From: Amycolatopsis lexingtonensis
GTDB lineage: Bacteria > Actinomycetota > Actinomycetes > Mycobacteriales > Pseudonocardiaceae
Direction: 5' to 3'
DNA: 64,000 nt
Assembly (NCBI RefSeq): GCF_014873755.1
Contig: NZ_JADBEG010000001.1
Coordinates: 5,315,501 to 5,379,500 of the forward strand
Made by a program: the position numbers and the translations under genes. Numbering within the stretch: the first letter of the stretch is position 1; each line of letters starts with the position of its first letter. Below are positions 34,855-43,436 of this stretch, piece by piece. The notes beneath the pieces are model-generated. The model had not been told where the DNA came from. It saw only the letters and a program-made list of their open reading frames with translations, and searched no databases.

Positions 34855-36036
34855 CTACCGGCCTTCGAGGACGACGGCCAGGCCCTGGCCGACGCCGATG
34901 CAGATGGCGGCCAGGCCCCAGCCCCCGCCGCGGCGGTGCAGGTCGTGGGCCAGGGTGCCGAGGATGCGGCCGCCCGACGCGCCGAGCGGGTGGCCGATGG
35001 CGATCGCGCCGCCGTGGGTGTTCACGATCTCCGGGTCGAGGTCCTTCCAGTCGCGCAGGCAGGCCAGCGACTGGGCGGCGAAGGCCTCGTTGAGCTCGAC
35101 CGCGGCCAGGTCGTCCCAGCCGATGCCGGCGCGCTCGAGCGCGATCTCGGCCGCGCGGACCGGGCCGATGCCGAAGACGTCCGGGTCGACGCCCGCCGCG
35201 CCCCGGCCGGCGATGCGGGCCAGCGGTGCTTTGTTCAGGCGGTTCGCGGTGGCCTCGTCGCCGAGCAGGAGGGCCGAGGCGCCGTCGTTGAGCGGGGAGG
35301 CGTTGCCCGCCGTGACGGTGCCGTTTTCCTTGCGGAAGACCGGCTTCAGCTTGGCGAGCTTCTCGGGGCTGGAGTCCGGGCGGATGCCTTCGTCGCGGGC
35401 CAGCTCGACGCCTTCGACCGGGACGACGAGGTCGTCGTAGAAGCCTTCGTCCCAGGCCTTGGCGGCGTTGACGTGGCTGCGGGCGGCGAAGGCGTCCTGC
35501 TCGTCGCGGCCGATGCCGTAGCGCTCGGCGAGCTGCTCGGTGGACTCGCCGAGGGACACCGTCCACTGCGACGGCATCGCCGGGTTGACCATGCGCCAGC
35601 CGAGCGCGGTGTTGTAGAGGGTCTGGTTGCCGGCCGGGAACGCCTTCTCGGGCTTCGGCATGACCAGCGGGGAGCGGGTCATCGACTCGACGCCGCCGGC
35701 GACGACGAGGGAGGCGTCGCCGACCTGGATCGCGCGGCTGGCCTGGATCGCCGCGTCGAGGCCCGAGCCGCAGAGGCGGTTGACGGTGCTGCCAGGGACG
35801 GTCGTGGGCCAGCCGGCGAGGAGCGCGGCCATGCGGGCGACGTTGCGGTTGTCCTCGCCCGCGCCGTTCGCGTCGCCGAGGGTGACTTCGTCCACTGTGG
35901 ACGGGTCAAGGTCGTTACGGGCCTGAAGGGCTTTGAGGACCCCGGCGGCCAGGTCGTCCGGGCGGACGCCGGCCAGTGCGCCGCCGTAGCGGCCGAACGG
36001 TGTGCGGATCGCGTCGAGGATGTAGACGTCGGTCAT
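34855..36036 (-). CDS. pcaF: Beta-ketoadipyl-CoA thiolase
   Basis: This 393-residue thiolase splits beta-ketoadipyl-CoA to succinyl-CoA and acetyl-CoA, the last pathway step. Nucleophile Cys89 lies in VNRLCGSGLDA, and the C-terminal GGAIAIGHPLGASGGRI and CIGVGQGLAVVLE provide the His and second Cys. ELNEAFAAQSLA is intact. The ATG at 36036 shares ATGA with the pcaJ stop. Confidence 0.94.
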   Translation of the reverse strand: MTDVYILDAIRTPFGRYGGALAGVRPDDLAAGVLKALQARNDLDPSTVDEVTLGDANGAGEDNRNVARMAALLAGWPTTVPGSTVNRLCGSGLDAAIQASRAIQVGDASLVVAGGVESMTRSPLVMPKPEKAFPAGNQTLYNTALGWRMVNPAMPSQWTVSLGESTEQLAERYGIGRDEQDAFAARSHVNAAKAWDEGFYDDLVVPVEGVELARDEGIRPDSSPEKLAKLKPVFRKENGTVTAGNASPLNDGASALLLGDEATANRLNKAPLARIAGRGAAGVDPDVFGIGPVRAAEIALERAGIGWDDLAAVELNEAFAAQSLACLRDWKDLDPEIVNTHGGAIAIGHPLGASGGRILGTLAHDLHRRGGGWGLAAICIGVGQGLAVVLEGR

Positions 36037-36791
36037 GCGCTCGCCTTCTCCAGGTCTCGGAGCACCTGCAGCTCCTGGTCGGTCGGGGCGGGGGTGGTCT
36101 TCAGGTCCTCCGCGACCTTGAGTTTCCACCCCGTCGCCGCCACCACGCGGTCCAGCTCCACGCCTGGGTGCAGCTCGGTGAGGGTGAGCTCGGCGGTCTC
36201 CGGGTCGGGGCGCAACAGGCCGAGGTCGGTGACCACCAGGGTGGGGCCCCGGCCGGGGAGGCCGAGGCGCTCGCGGTCGCCCTTGCCCGTTCCGTGGCCG
36301 AACGAGGTCACGAAATCGACCTTCTCCACGAACGCGCGCGGGTTCTGGCGCAGGACGATGAACACCTCGCCGCAGGAGGCGGCGATCTCCGGGGCGCCGC
36401 CCGCGCCCGGGAGGCGGACCTTCGGGTCGTGGTAGTCGGAGCCGATGACCGTGGTGTTGATGTTGCCGAACTTGTCGAGCTGGGCGGCGCCGAGGAAGCC
36501 GACGTCGATGCGGCCCGGCTGGAGCCAGTAGTTGAACACCTCGGGGACGCTCACCACGGCGTCGGCGGTGTCGGCCAGCTCGCCGTCGCCGATCGAGAGG
36601 GGCAGGCGGGACGGCTTCGCGCCGAGGCAGCCCGATTCGTAGATGAGGTTGAGGTCCGGTGCGTGCGTGCGGCGGGCCAGGTTGGCCGCCTTGCTCGGGA
36701 GGCCGATGCCGACGAAGCAGGACTTGCCGCCGGCGAGCGCGCGGGCCGCCGCGACGCTCATCATCTCGTCCGCGGTGTACTCGGTGCTCAT
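36033..36791 (-). CDS. pcaJ: 3-oxoadipate CoA-transferase beta subunit
   Basis: This 252-residue subunit carries the catalytic glutamate of family I CoA-transferases, Glu52 in NLIYESGCLG. KSCFVGIGLPSKAANLARRTHAPDL matches the start of the beta subunit. Together with PcaI it moves CoA from succinyl-CoA to beta-ketoadipate. ATGA overlaps link it to pcaI and pcaF. The protein is longer than the roughly 210-residue Pseudomonas form, with a C-terminal extension common in actinobacteria. Confidence 0.93.
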   Translation of the reverse strand: MSTEYTADEMMSVAAARALAGGKSCFVGIGLPSKAANLARRTHAPDLNLIYESGCLGAKPSRLPLSIGDGELADTADAVVSVPEVFNYWLQPGRIDVGFLGAAQLDKFGNINTTVIGSDYHDPKVRLPGAGGAPEIAASCGEVFIVLRQNPRAFVEKVDFVTSFGHGTGKGDRERLGLPGRGPTLVVTDLGLLRPDPETAELTLTELHPGVELDRVVAATGWKLKVAEDLKTTPAPTDQELQVLRDLEKASA

Positions 36792-37597
36792 GCCTTCACC
36801 CCGGTCAGCTCGTTCAGCCACTTCGTGAACTCCTCGCGATCGCGGCCCACCGCGTCCCACGCCTGGTACGCGGCGTTGTCGCGCTCGTAATAGCCCGCCG
36901 CGTAGGACGGTTTCGCGCCGCCGGGGACCTCGGCCACCGCCGTGACCGCCCAGGACGGGAGGACCACCGCGCCGGGGCGAGGCTCCAGTTCGTCCACGAT
37001 CTCTTCGACCGTCACGATCGAACGCTTCGCCGCCAGTACCGCCTCCTTCTGGACGCCCGTGATGCCCCACATCTGGACGTTGCCGGCCCGGTCGGCGCGC
37101 TGGGCGTGGACGATCGTGACGTCCGGGTTCAGCGCCGGGACCGCGGTCAGCTGCTCGCCGGTGAACGGGCACGTGATCGGCTTGATCGTGTCGGTCTGCG
37201 ACGGCAGATCGGTGCCCGTGTAGCCGCGCAGCACCGCGAACGGCAGGCCGGACGCGCCGGCGACGTACCGGTTCGCCATGCCGGCGTGGCTGTGCTCCTC
37301 GATCTCCAGCGGCACCGGCCAGTCGTGCTGGACGGCGTCGCGGAAGCGGTGCAGCGAGCCCACGCCGGGGTTGCCGCCCCACGAGAAGATCAGCTTGCGG
37401 GCGCAGCCCGCGCCGATCAGCTGGTCGTAGACGATGTCCGGGGTCATCCGCACCAGCGTGAGGTCACGCTTGCGCTGCCGGATGATCTCCTGCCCGGCCG
37501 CGACGGGGATGAGGTGCGTGAAGCCCTCGAGCGCGACGGTGTCCCCGTCGTGCACCAGCCGGGCCACGGCCTCATCGAGCGACAGCAGCTCCGCCAT
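36788..37597 (-). CDS. pcaI: 3-oxoadipate CoA-transferase alpha subunit
   Basis: This 269-residue partner of PcaJ has the glycine-rich CoA-transferase fold (VARLVHDGDTVALEGFTHLIPVAAGQEIIRQ, then GAGCARKLIFSWGGNPGVGSLHRFRDAV). It is first in the pca operon. The ATG at 37597 is taken, with GGAG about 7 nt before; GTG 37600 would add one residue. Operon order is pcaI-J-F-H-G-D-C-R. Confidence 0.93.
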   Translation of the reverse strand: MAELLSLDEAVARLVHDGDTVALEGFTHLIPVAAGQEIIRQRKRDLTLVRMTPDIVYDQLIGAGCARKLIFSWGGNPGVGSLHRFRDAVQHDWPVPLEIEEHSHAGMANRYVAGASGLPFAVLRGYTGTDLPSQTDTIKPITCPFTGEQLTAVPALNPDVTIVHAQRADRAGNVQMWGITGVQKEAVLAAKRSIVTVEEIVDELEPRPGAVVLPSWAVTAVAEVPGGAKPSYAAGYYERDNAAYQAWDAVGRDREEFTKWLNELTGVKA

Positions 37598-37707
37598 CAC
37601 GTGCTCCAAACTGTTCGCATCACGCACACTCGTTCTGCAACCGAACATAGCACGCTCGGCGGGCGCCGGACCAGACGTCTTCCGCCCAATGGATGACGCA
37701 CGCACGA

Positions 37708-37752
37708 CGAAGGGGACTTTTTCCGCCGTTCGCGCGGGAAAAGTCCCCTTCG
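37708..37752. repeat. Intergenic palindrome, family B copy 2 (CGAAGGGGACTTTT)
   Basis: Arms 37708-37721 and 37739-37752 are perfect 14-bp inverted repeats with a 17-nt loop, 11 nt behind the stop of the leftward GH27 gene. Core sequence and loop length match the copy at 20510-20552. Confidence 0.85.
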
Positions 37753-37763
37753 AGGGAGAAAGC

Positions 37764-39071
37764 TCAGCCGATCCGGACCAGCCGGGAGCCGTGCGGGGGC
37801 ACCGAAGAAGCCGTCCACGAGCCGCGGAACCGCCCGAGGTCCTGACGCGCGGCCAGGTCACGCACCGGCCGCGCCCCGGGAACGCCGAGGTCCACCGTGA
37901 TGTCCGCCGGAGCGGACCCCAGGTTGTAGACCGCCGCGTACCAGGTGCCGTCCGGCGCCTTCTTCTTCCACACCTGCAGGTCCCCGCCGGTGACCCGGAC
38001 CGGGTACGAGCCGGCGTGGTCGACCGCGATGACCTCGGGGTTCGTCAGGATCGACACGGCGGAGGCATCCAGGAAGTAGATGTCTCCCCCGACGTACAGC
38101 GGCGACGACGCCATCGACCAGAACGTCATCACGCTTTGCCGCTCGACGTCGGAGATCCCGTCCTGGATGCCGGACCCCGTGTTGTTGCTGATCGGCATCG
38201 AGTCCAGGTCCGGCCGGTACTGCGGCCCGAACACACCCAGCCAGCCCGGCAGGTCCGCCCACCGCGCCTTGACCGAGCTGTCCCAGGTGGACACCGTCTC
38301 GCAGTAGCACTCGACGTCGGTGTCGACGCGCACGCCGTTGGCGTAGGGCGCCAGCGAAGAGCCGATGGACCGCGGGACCGGCCACGCGCTCGCCGTCAGC
38401 CACATCGGCCGCCGCGAGTGGTCGATCGCCGCCGACCACGCCTTGATGTCCGGGACGTTGTCCGCGGTCGTCCCGTCGACCTTGACGAAGTCGACGCCCC
38501 AGGACGCGAAGCGGGCCACGATCGAGTCGTAGTACTTCTGCGCGCACGGGTTGGTGAAGTCGACCTTCCAGTTGCCACCCCAGCCGTTCGACGGCGTCAG
38601 CGGCCGGTACGCGATGTCCTGCGCGTGGCACGACGTCCCGAGGATGGGCGCGTTCTTGTCGTAGACCTCCTTCTCGAGCCCGGTCACGGCGTACAAGCCC
38701 AGCTTCAGTCCGAGCGAATGCACGTAAGAGGCCAAAGCGGGAATCCCGGAAGGAAACCGCCCCGGATCGGGCGTCGGGATGCCGTTGCCGTCGGTGTGGA
38801 ACACCCACGACGAATCAGCGTTCCAGCCCGAGTCGATGTTGACGTAGGTGTAGCCCGCGGACTTGAGCTTCGAAGCCATCGCCGAAGCCGCGTCGCGGAC
38901 GTGCGACTCGTTCAGCCACGAAGTGCCGTAACCCGCGCGGGTCGACGACTCCAGGCTCCAGCTGCTCCAGCCCATGAACGGCCGGACGAACGGCGTCCGC
39001 GCGTCGGCCGGAGGAACGACCAGGGAGAAAAGCCCGAGCACGGCGAGGAAAACGGAAAGGAGGCGCTTCAC
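37764..39071 (-). CDS. Secreted GH27-like alpha-galactosidase
   Basis: This 435-residue enzyme has a signal peptide (MKRLLSVFLAVLGLFSLVVPPADA) and a GH27-type TIM barrel: PFMGWSSWSLESS, YTYVNIDSGWNADSS, GLKLGLYAVTG, the nucleophile region VDFVKVDGTTADN and a C-terminal beta-sandwich. GH27 enzymes release alpha-1,6-linked galactose with retention. KVDG differs from the usual KYDNC at the nucleophile loop, and several extra Cys pairs are present, so an alpha-N-acetylgalactosaminidase or beta-L-arabinopyranosidase activity is possible. GTG 39071 has AGGAG about 8 nt upstream. It is last in the ROK-ABC-GH27 operon. Confidence 0.88.
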   Translation of the reverse strand: MKRLLSVFLAVLGLFSLVVPPADARTPFVRPFMGWSSWSLESSTRAGYGTSWLNESHVRDAASAMASKLKSAGYTYVNIDSGWNADSSWVFHTDGNGIPTPDPGRFPSGIPALASYVHSLGLKLGLYAVTGLEKEVYDKNAPILGTSCHAQDIAYRPLTPSNGWGGNWKVDFTNPCAQKYYDSIVARFASWGVDFVKVDGTTADNVPDIKAWSAAIDHSRRPMWLTASAWPVPRSIGSSLAPYANGVRVDTDVECYCETVSTWDSSVKARWADLPGWLGVFGPQYRPDLDSMPISNNTGSGIQDGISDVERQSVMTFWSMASSPLYVGGDIYFLDASAVSILTNPEVIAVDHAGSYPVRVTGGDLQVWKKKAPDGTWYAAVYNLGSAPADITVDLGVPGARPVRDLAARQDLGRFRGSWTASSVPPHGSRLVRIG

Positions 39072-39093
39072 TGAACACTCCTCGGTAGGGGAC

Positions 39094-39933
39094 CTACTCC
39101 TTGAGCCCGCTCGCCGCGATCCCGCTGACGATGAACCGCTGGGCGACCAGGAACATCGCGACCAGCGGCGCGATGGTGACGAGCGCGCCGGCGAACAGCG
39201 CCGGCAGGTTGACCGACTGCGCGGTCAGGAACGTCGAGAGCGCGATCTGCGCGGTCCACGACGACGGGTCCTGCCCGATCACCAGCGGCCACAGGAACGC
39301 GTTCCAGCTTTCGATGAACATCAGCGCGCCGAGCGACGCGATCATGCTCCCCGAGTTCGGCAGGACCAGGCGCCGGTAGACGCCGAGGTAGCCGAGCCCG
39401 TCGAGCCGGCCCGCTTCTTCGATTTCGGCGGGGAACCGCAGGTAGAAGTTGCGGAACAGGATCACGGTGAACGCGCTGAACAGGTTCGGCGCGATGATCC
39501 CCCACTCGGTGTTGACCCCGCCCATCGAGCCGACGACGACGAACGTCGGCACGAACGTCACCGACTGCGGGATCATCAGCGTGACCAGCACGTACGTGAA
39601 GACCGCACGGCGACCGGGCACGTTGATCCGGGCCAGCGCGTACCCGGCCATCGAGCCGAACAGCGTGCCGACCGGAGCCGTGACGACCGCGACCAGGAAC
39701 GAGTTCCAGAGCGCGTGCGCCATCGGCACCGACGCGTCGGCGAACAGGTCGCCGAAGTTGACCCACGACAGCGGGTCCGGCAGCCACGACCAGTCCGGCG
39801 AGCTGACCTGCTGCCGCGTCATCAGCGCGTTGCGCACCATGATGTAGAACGGCAGCAGGAAGATCAGCGACAGCACCGACGCCAGGACGTACTTCGGCGC
39901 TTTCCTGACGCGAGGAGCGGCGAGGACGGCCAT
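39094..39933 (-). CDS. Carbohydrate ABC transporter permease, MalG type
   Basis: This 279-residue inner-membrane protein has six transmembrane segments and the EAA loop EIEEAGRLDGLGYLGVYRRLVLPNSGSM that docks on the ATPase. It is the second permease of a CUT1 importer for oligosaccharides. No ATPase gene is in this operon, so a shared MsiK-like ATPase encoded elsewhere is expected. Its ATG overlaps the stop of the first permease by 1 nt. Confidence 0.93.
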   Translation of the reverse strand: MAVLAAPRVRKAPKYVLASVLSLIFLLPFYIMVRNALMTRQQVSSPDWSWLPDPLSWVNFGDLFADASVPMAHALWNSFLVAVVTAPVGTLFGSMAGYALARINVPGRRAVFTYVLVTLMIPQSVTFVPTFVVVGSMGGVNTEWGIIAPNLFSAFTVILFRNFYLRFPAEIEEAGRLDGLGYLGVYRRLVLPNSGSMIASLGALMFIESWNAFLWPLVIGQDPSSWTAQIALSTFLTAQSVNLPALFAGALVTIAPLVAMFLVAQRFIVSGIAASGLKE

Positions 39934-40886
39934 CAGTCCTTCTTCCCGAAGCCGACGAACCGGCCCTGCAGCAGGGTGATCACGACGATGATCACGGTGA
40001 GCAGGAACGCGCCCGCCGAGCCGACGCCGTAGTTCTGGTCGCCGAGCGCGGAGTCGTACAGGTAGACCAGCGGCGGTTTCACCGGCGCGGTCGCGGTGCC
40101 GGAAAGCCCGGTGCCGAACAGGTTGTAGAACTCGTCGAACGCCTGGAACGCCGCGATGAGAATGAGCAGCAGCACCGCCACCGACGTGTTCCGCAGCTGC
40201 GGCAGCGTGATGTACCGGAACGCCTGCCACTTCGTCGTGCCGTCGAGTTCCCCGGCTTCGTACAGCGACGGCGAGATCGCCTGCAGCCCGGCCAGGAACA
40301 GGATCATGTACAGCCCGACCTGCAGCCACAGCCGCAGCGTCACGACCGCGACCCAGTACACCGGCGGGCTCGTCGTGGACAGCCACGGCACCGGGTCGGC
40401 GCCGAACAGCCCGCCGACGACGTTCGCGACGCCGGACGGAAGCCCGTTGAACAGCGCCATCTTCCACACCAGCGCCGCGACGACGTACGACACCGCCGCC
40501 GGGATGAGGAACACCGTCCGGAAGAACGCCTTGCCGCGCTTGATGCTGTTGATCAGCACCGCGAGGCCGAGCGAAGCCACGAAGGTGATCGGCACGATGA
40601 AGACAGTGAAGATCGCGATCGTCGACAACGACGTCAGGAAAGCGTCGTCGCCCAGCAGGAACGCGTAGTTGTCGAAGCCGATCCAGTTCCCGATGGTGAT
40701 GGTGCCGCGGGCGTCGTTGAAGCTGAGCAGGAAGCTCCACGCGATCGCGACGTACTTGAACAGCCCCAGCCCGATCACCACGGGCCCGGTCAGCACGGCG
40801 AACGCGCCGATCGCCCGCCAGTCGCGACGCCGTCGACGCCTTTTCGCCGGCGCCTGCACCGTCGGAGCCTCCAACAGGGCCGTCAT
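39933..40886 (-). CDS. Carbohydrate ABC transporter permease, MalF type
   Basis: This 317-residue permease has an arginine-rich cytosolic start (KRRRRRRDWRAIG), six predicted transmembrane helices and the EAA loop SLYEAGELDGTTKWQAFRYITLPQLRNT. It forms the CUT1 channel with the MalG-type partner. ATGA overlap with the substrate-binding protein gene and a 1-nt overlap with the next permease show tight coupling. Confidence 0.93.
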   Translation of the reverse strand: MTALLEAPTVQAPAKRRRRRRDWRAIGAFAVLTGPVVIGLGLFKYVAIAWSFLLSFNDARGTITIGNWIGFDNYAFLLGDDAFLTSLSTIAIFTVFIVPITFVASLGLAVLINSIKRGKAFFRTVFLIPAAVSYVVAALVWKMALFNGLPSGVANVVGGLFGADPVPWLSTTSPPVYWVAVVTLRLWLQVGLYMILFLAGLQAISPSLYEAGELDGTTKWQAFRYITLPQLRNTSVAVLLLILIAAFQAFDEFYNLFGTGLSGTATAPVKPPLVYLYDSALGDQNYGVGSAGAFLLTVIIVVITLLQGRFVGFGKKD

Positions 40887-42160
40887 GCCAGCTGCTTGTC
40901 GACTTCGGCCTGCGCCTTCTTCGCCGCGTCGGCGAGTTCGGCGGCCGGGTCGGCCTGCCCGTTCGCGATCTTCGTCGCGGCCTGCAGGAACAGCGTCGCC
41001 GACGCCTTGTTCCACAGCCCCGAGTACGACTTGCCGTTCTGCTGCGAGATCGTCACGGCGTCCTTCGCCGGACCGCTGGAGAACTCGGTGGTCTGCGCGG
41101 CGACCTCCTTGCGGGCCGGGATGTGGAAGCCGTACTTGACGCACCAGTCCTTCTGCAGATCGGCGTTCTTGACCCACAGCCAGTCGATGAACTTCTTGAC
41201 GGCCTCCAAGTTGGCGGACTTCGCGTTGGCCAGCTGGTACCAGCCGCCGACGCGGGCGACCTGCTTGCCGGCGTCGCCGAACTTCGGCCACGCGACGACC
41301 CCGAAGTCGTCACCCAGTGCCTTCTTGATGTCCGGCAGCGACCACAGGCCACCCCACTGCATCGCGGTGGCGCCGTTCGCGAACGCGCCCGGGTCGGACC
41401 AGTCCGTCGGATAGCCCTGGAGCAGGCCGCCGGTGTCGTGGAGCTGCTTGAGCCCGCCGATCGCGGCGATCGCCTCGGGCGACGCGAACGCGACCTTCTT
41501 GCCGCTGGAGTCGAAGAAGTCCCCGCCGGACGACCAGAGCAGGAGCGTCGCCGCTTCGCCGACGCCGTCGGTGCCGACGTACAGGCCCTTCTGCTTGCCG
41601 GTGTTGAGCTTCCGCGTCGCTTCGAGCAGCTCCGCGAACGTCTGCGGCGGCTGTACGCCCGCGGCCTGCAGCGCGCTCTTGCGGTAGTACAGCATCATGA
41701 CGTCGTCGATCATCTTGACGCCGTAGATCTTCCCGTCGACGGTCACGGTGTCCAGCGCGGCCGGGCTGAAGTCGGCCTTGACCGGGCCGACAACGTCGTC
41801 AAGCGGCGCGAGCAGGCCGTTCTTGACGTTCTGGTACCGGAAGTCGCCCAGCTCGAACAGGTCCGGCGCCTGCGCGGTGAGCATCGCCGAGTTCAGCTTG
41901 GTCTCGTAGTCGCCCGCGATCCAGCTGACGTTGATCGCGATGTCCGGGTTGGCCTTGGTGAACTCCTGCGCGTAGCGCTGGACGGCCTGCTGCGTCCCGG
42001 ATTCGCCGTACGCGTGGTACCACTGCTGCAGCGTCACTTTCGCGCCGGAAGCGGCGCCCGCGTTCTTGTTCAACGGATCCGAGGTGCAGCCCGCGAGGGC
42101 GGCGCCACCGGCGAAGAGGACGGAACCGACCAGGAAGCTTCTCCGGTTCATGGGGCTCAC
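40883..42160 (-). CDS. CUT1 sugar-binding lipoprotein (probable alpha-galactoside binder)
   Basis: This 425-residue protein begins MNRRSFLVGSVLFAGGAALAGC after a short lead: a twin-arginine-like RRSF pattern followed by lipobox LAGC. The mature part is a type-1 family extracellular solute-binding protein (LQQWYHAYGESGTQQAVQRYAQEFTKANPDI, MQWGGLWSLPDIKKAL). GTG 42160 is preferred over ATG 42151 because AAGGAG lies 5 nt upstream of it. Flanking GH27 and GH36 genes suggest melibiose/raffinose-type ligands. Confidence 0.9.
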   Translation of the reverse strand: MSPMNRRSFLVGSVLFAGGAALAGCTSDPLNKNAGAASGAKVTLQQWYHAYGESGTQQAVQRYAQEFTKANPDIAINVSWIAGDYETKLNSAMLTAQAPDLFELGDFRYQNVKNGLLAPLDDVVGPVKADFSPAALDTVTVDGKIYGVKMIDDVMMLYYRKSALQAAGVQPPQTFAELLEATRKLNTGKQKGLYVGTDGVGEAATLLLWSSGGDFFDSSGKKVAFASPEAIAAIGGLKQLHDTGGLLQGYPTDWSDPGAFANGATAMQWGGLWSLPDIKKALGDDFGVVAWPKFGDAGKQVARVGGWYQLANAKSANLEAVKKFIDWLWVKNADLQKDWCVKYGFHIPARKEVAAQTTEFSSGPAKDAVTISQQNGKSYSGLWNKASATLFLQAATKIANGQADPAAELADAAKKAQAEVDKQLA

Positions 42161-42169
42161 AGGGACTCC

Positions 42170-43360
42170 TTAGACGCTCTCGGCGACGAAAAGACTTTGG
42201 ATGGCGACGGCGGCCGCGCCCCGCGCCCACTCCTCGAACGGCAGCGGCCGGATCACCAGGCCGCAGCGGGCGGCGCTGCCGAACGCCTGGACCGCGAAGG
42301 TCCGGCGGATCTGGTCTTCGAACAGGTCGTAGGTGGCGACGCCTTCACCCGAGACGACGACCCGCTCGGGGCCGAACAGGTTGACCAGCGCGGCCAGGCC
42401 GAGCCCGATCGCGTGCCCGGCCGCGGCGAACACCTCGCGCAGCGGTTCGTCGCCGCGACGAGCGCGCGTCACGGCGTCTTCCATGGTCAGCGCGGGTTCT
42501 CCGGAGACCGCGCGGGCGCGGACGAGGATCGCTTCGGTGGACGCGATCGCCTCGACGCAGCCCTGGCCGCCGCAGTGGCAGGACGGGCCGCCGTCGGCGA
42601 CCGGGACGTGCCCGATCTCGCCCGCGACGCCGTGCGCGCCGCGGACCAGGTCGCCGTTCACGACGAGCGCGCTGCCAATCCCGGTCCCCACCGTGACCAG
42701 CGCGAACGACGACGCGCCGACGCCTTCGCCGAACCACTGCTCGGCCACGGCGAGCGCCTTGACGTCGTTCTCCAGCGTCGCGGTCAGCCCGGTCGCGTCT
42801 TCCAGCAGCGCGGCCAAGGGGACGTCCCGCCAGCCGAGGAACGGCGAGTACCGGACGACGCCGGACGCGCGGTCGACGTCACCGGACACCGCGACGCCGA
42901 CGCAGTAGGCGCGGTCGCGGAGGTTGCTGGTGCCGTCCGGGGTCGGCCCGGCCAGCAGCTCACCGACCAGATCGGCCAGCGCGCGCACGACGTGGTCGAC
43001 GTCGTGACTGGTCAGCGCGTGGTGGGCGCTGGCCCGGACGTCGGCGCGCAGGTCCGTGACGACGCCGATGAGGTCGTCGCCGGTGATCTTGACGCCGACG
43101 AAGTACTCCCGGTCCGGGCGGATCGCGAGGGGGTTCGCGGGACGGCCGGCGCCGGGCGTCGTGCGGCCTTCGGAAGCGAGTTCTTCGAGGTAACCGGCTT
43201 CGATGAACGGCCGGGCCGCCTTCGTGACCGCGGCCGACGACAGACCGGTGCGCCGGGCGACGTCGACGCGGGAGACCGGCCCTTCGGTCAGGACCGTGGT
43301 GAACACGGTCGCTGCCGCGGGACTGGTGATCGGCGCCCTTGCCGGTGCACTGCGAGGCAT
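42170..43360 (-). CDS. ROK-family transcriptional regulator
   Basis: This 396-residue regulator has an N-terminal winged helix (SRVDVARRTGLSSAAVTKAARPFIEAGYLEEL, about residues 29-60) and a ROK sugar-kinase-like domain with GVAVSGDVD, TVGTGIGSALVVNGDLVRGAHGVAGEIGHVPV and the zinc motif CHCGGQGCVEAIAS. The kinase-type catalytic loop looks degenerate, as in NagC/XylR-type repressors. It leads the operon with the alpha-galactoside importer 9 nt downstream and diverges from GH36. It is the likely sensor of imported galactoside. Its promoter places the start at the ATG itself. Confidence 0.92.
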   Translation of the reverse strand: MPRSAPARAPITSPAAATVFTTVLTEGPVSRVDVARRTGLSSAAVTKAARPFIEAGYLEELASEGRTTPGAGRPANPLAIRPDREYFVGVKITGDDLIGVVTDLRADVRASAHHALTSHDVDHVVRALADLVGELLAGPTPDGTSNLRDRAYCVGVAVSGDVDRASGVVRYSPFLGWRDVPLAALLEDATGLTATLENDVKALAVAEQWFGEGVGASSFALVTVGTGIGSALVVNGDLVRGAHGVAGEIGHVPVADGGPSCHCGGQGCVEAIASTEAILVRARAVSGEPALTMEDAVTRARRGDEPLREVFAAAGHAIGLGLAALVNLFGPERVVVSGEGVATYDLFEDQIRRTFAVQAFGSAARCGLVIRPLPFEEWARGAAAVAIQSLFVAESV

Positions 43361-43436
43361 GGCCGGAAGGGTAGGCAGGATTAATTAACTTCGTCAAGAA
43401 TTTATTTTTTCGCTGGTCATGCCTACGCTCGGGATC
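43361..43436. promoter_or_regulatory. Divergent ROK/GH36 promoter region with leaderless starts
   Basis: On the minus strand TTGACG and TACCCT (43368-43373) are 18 nt apart and the -10 box is 7 nt from the ROK ATG. On the plus strand TACGCT (43424-43429) is also 7 nt from ATG 43437. Both genes thus look leaderless. The AT-rich core with TTAATTAA (43382-43389) and AATTTATTTTTT stands out strongly in this GC-rich DNA and is the best candidate for the ROK operator. Confidence 0.65.
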
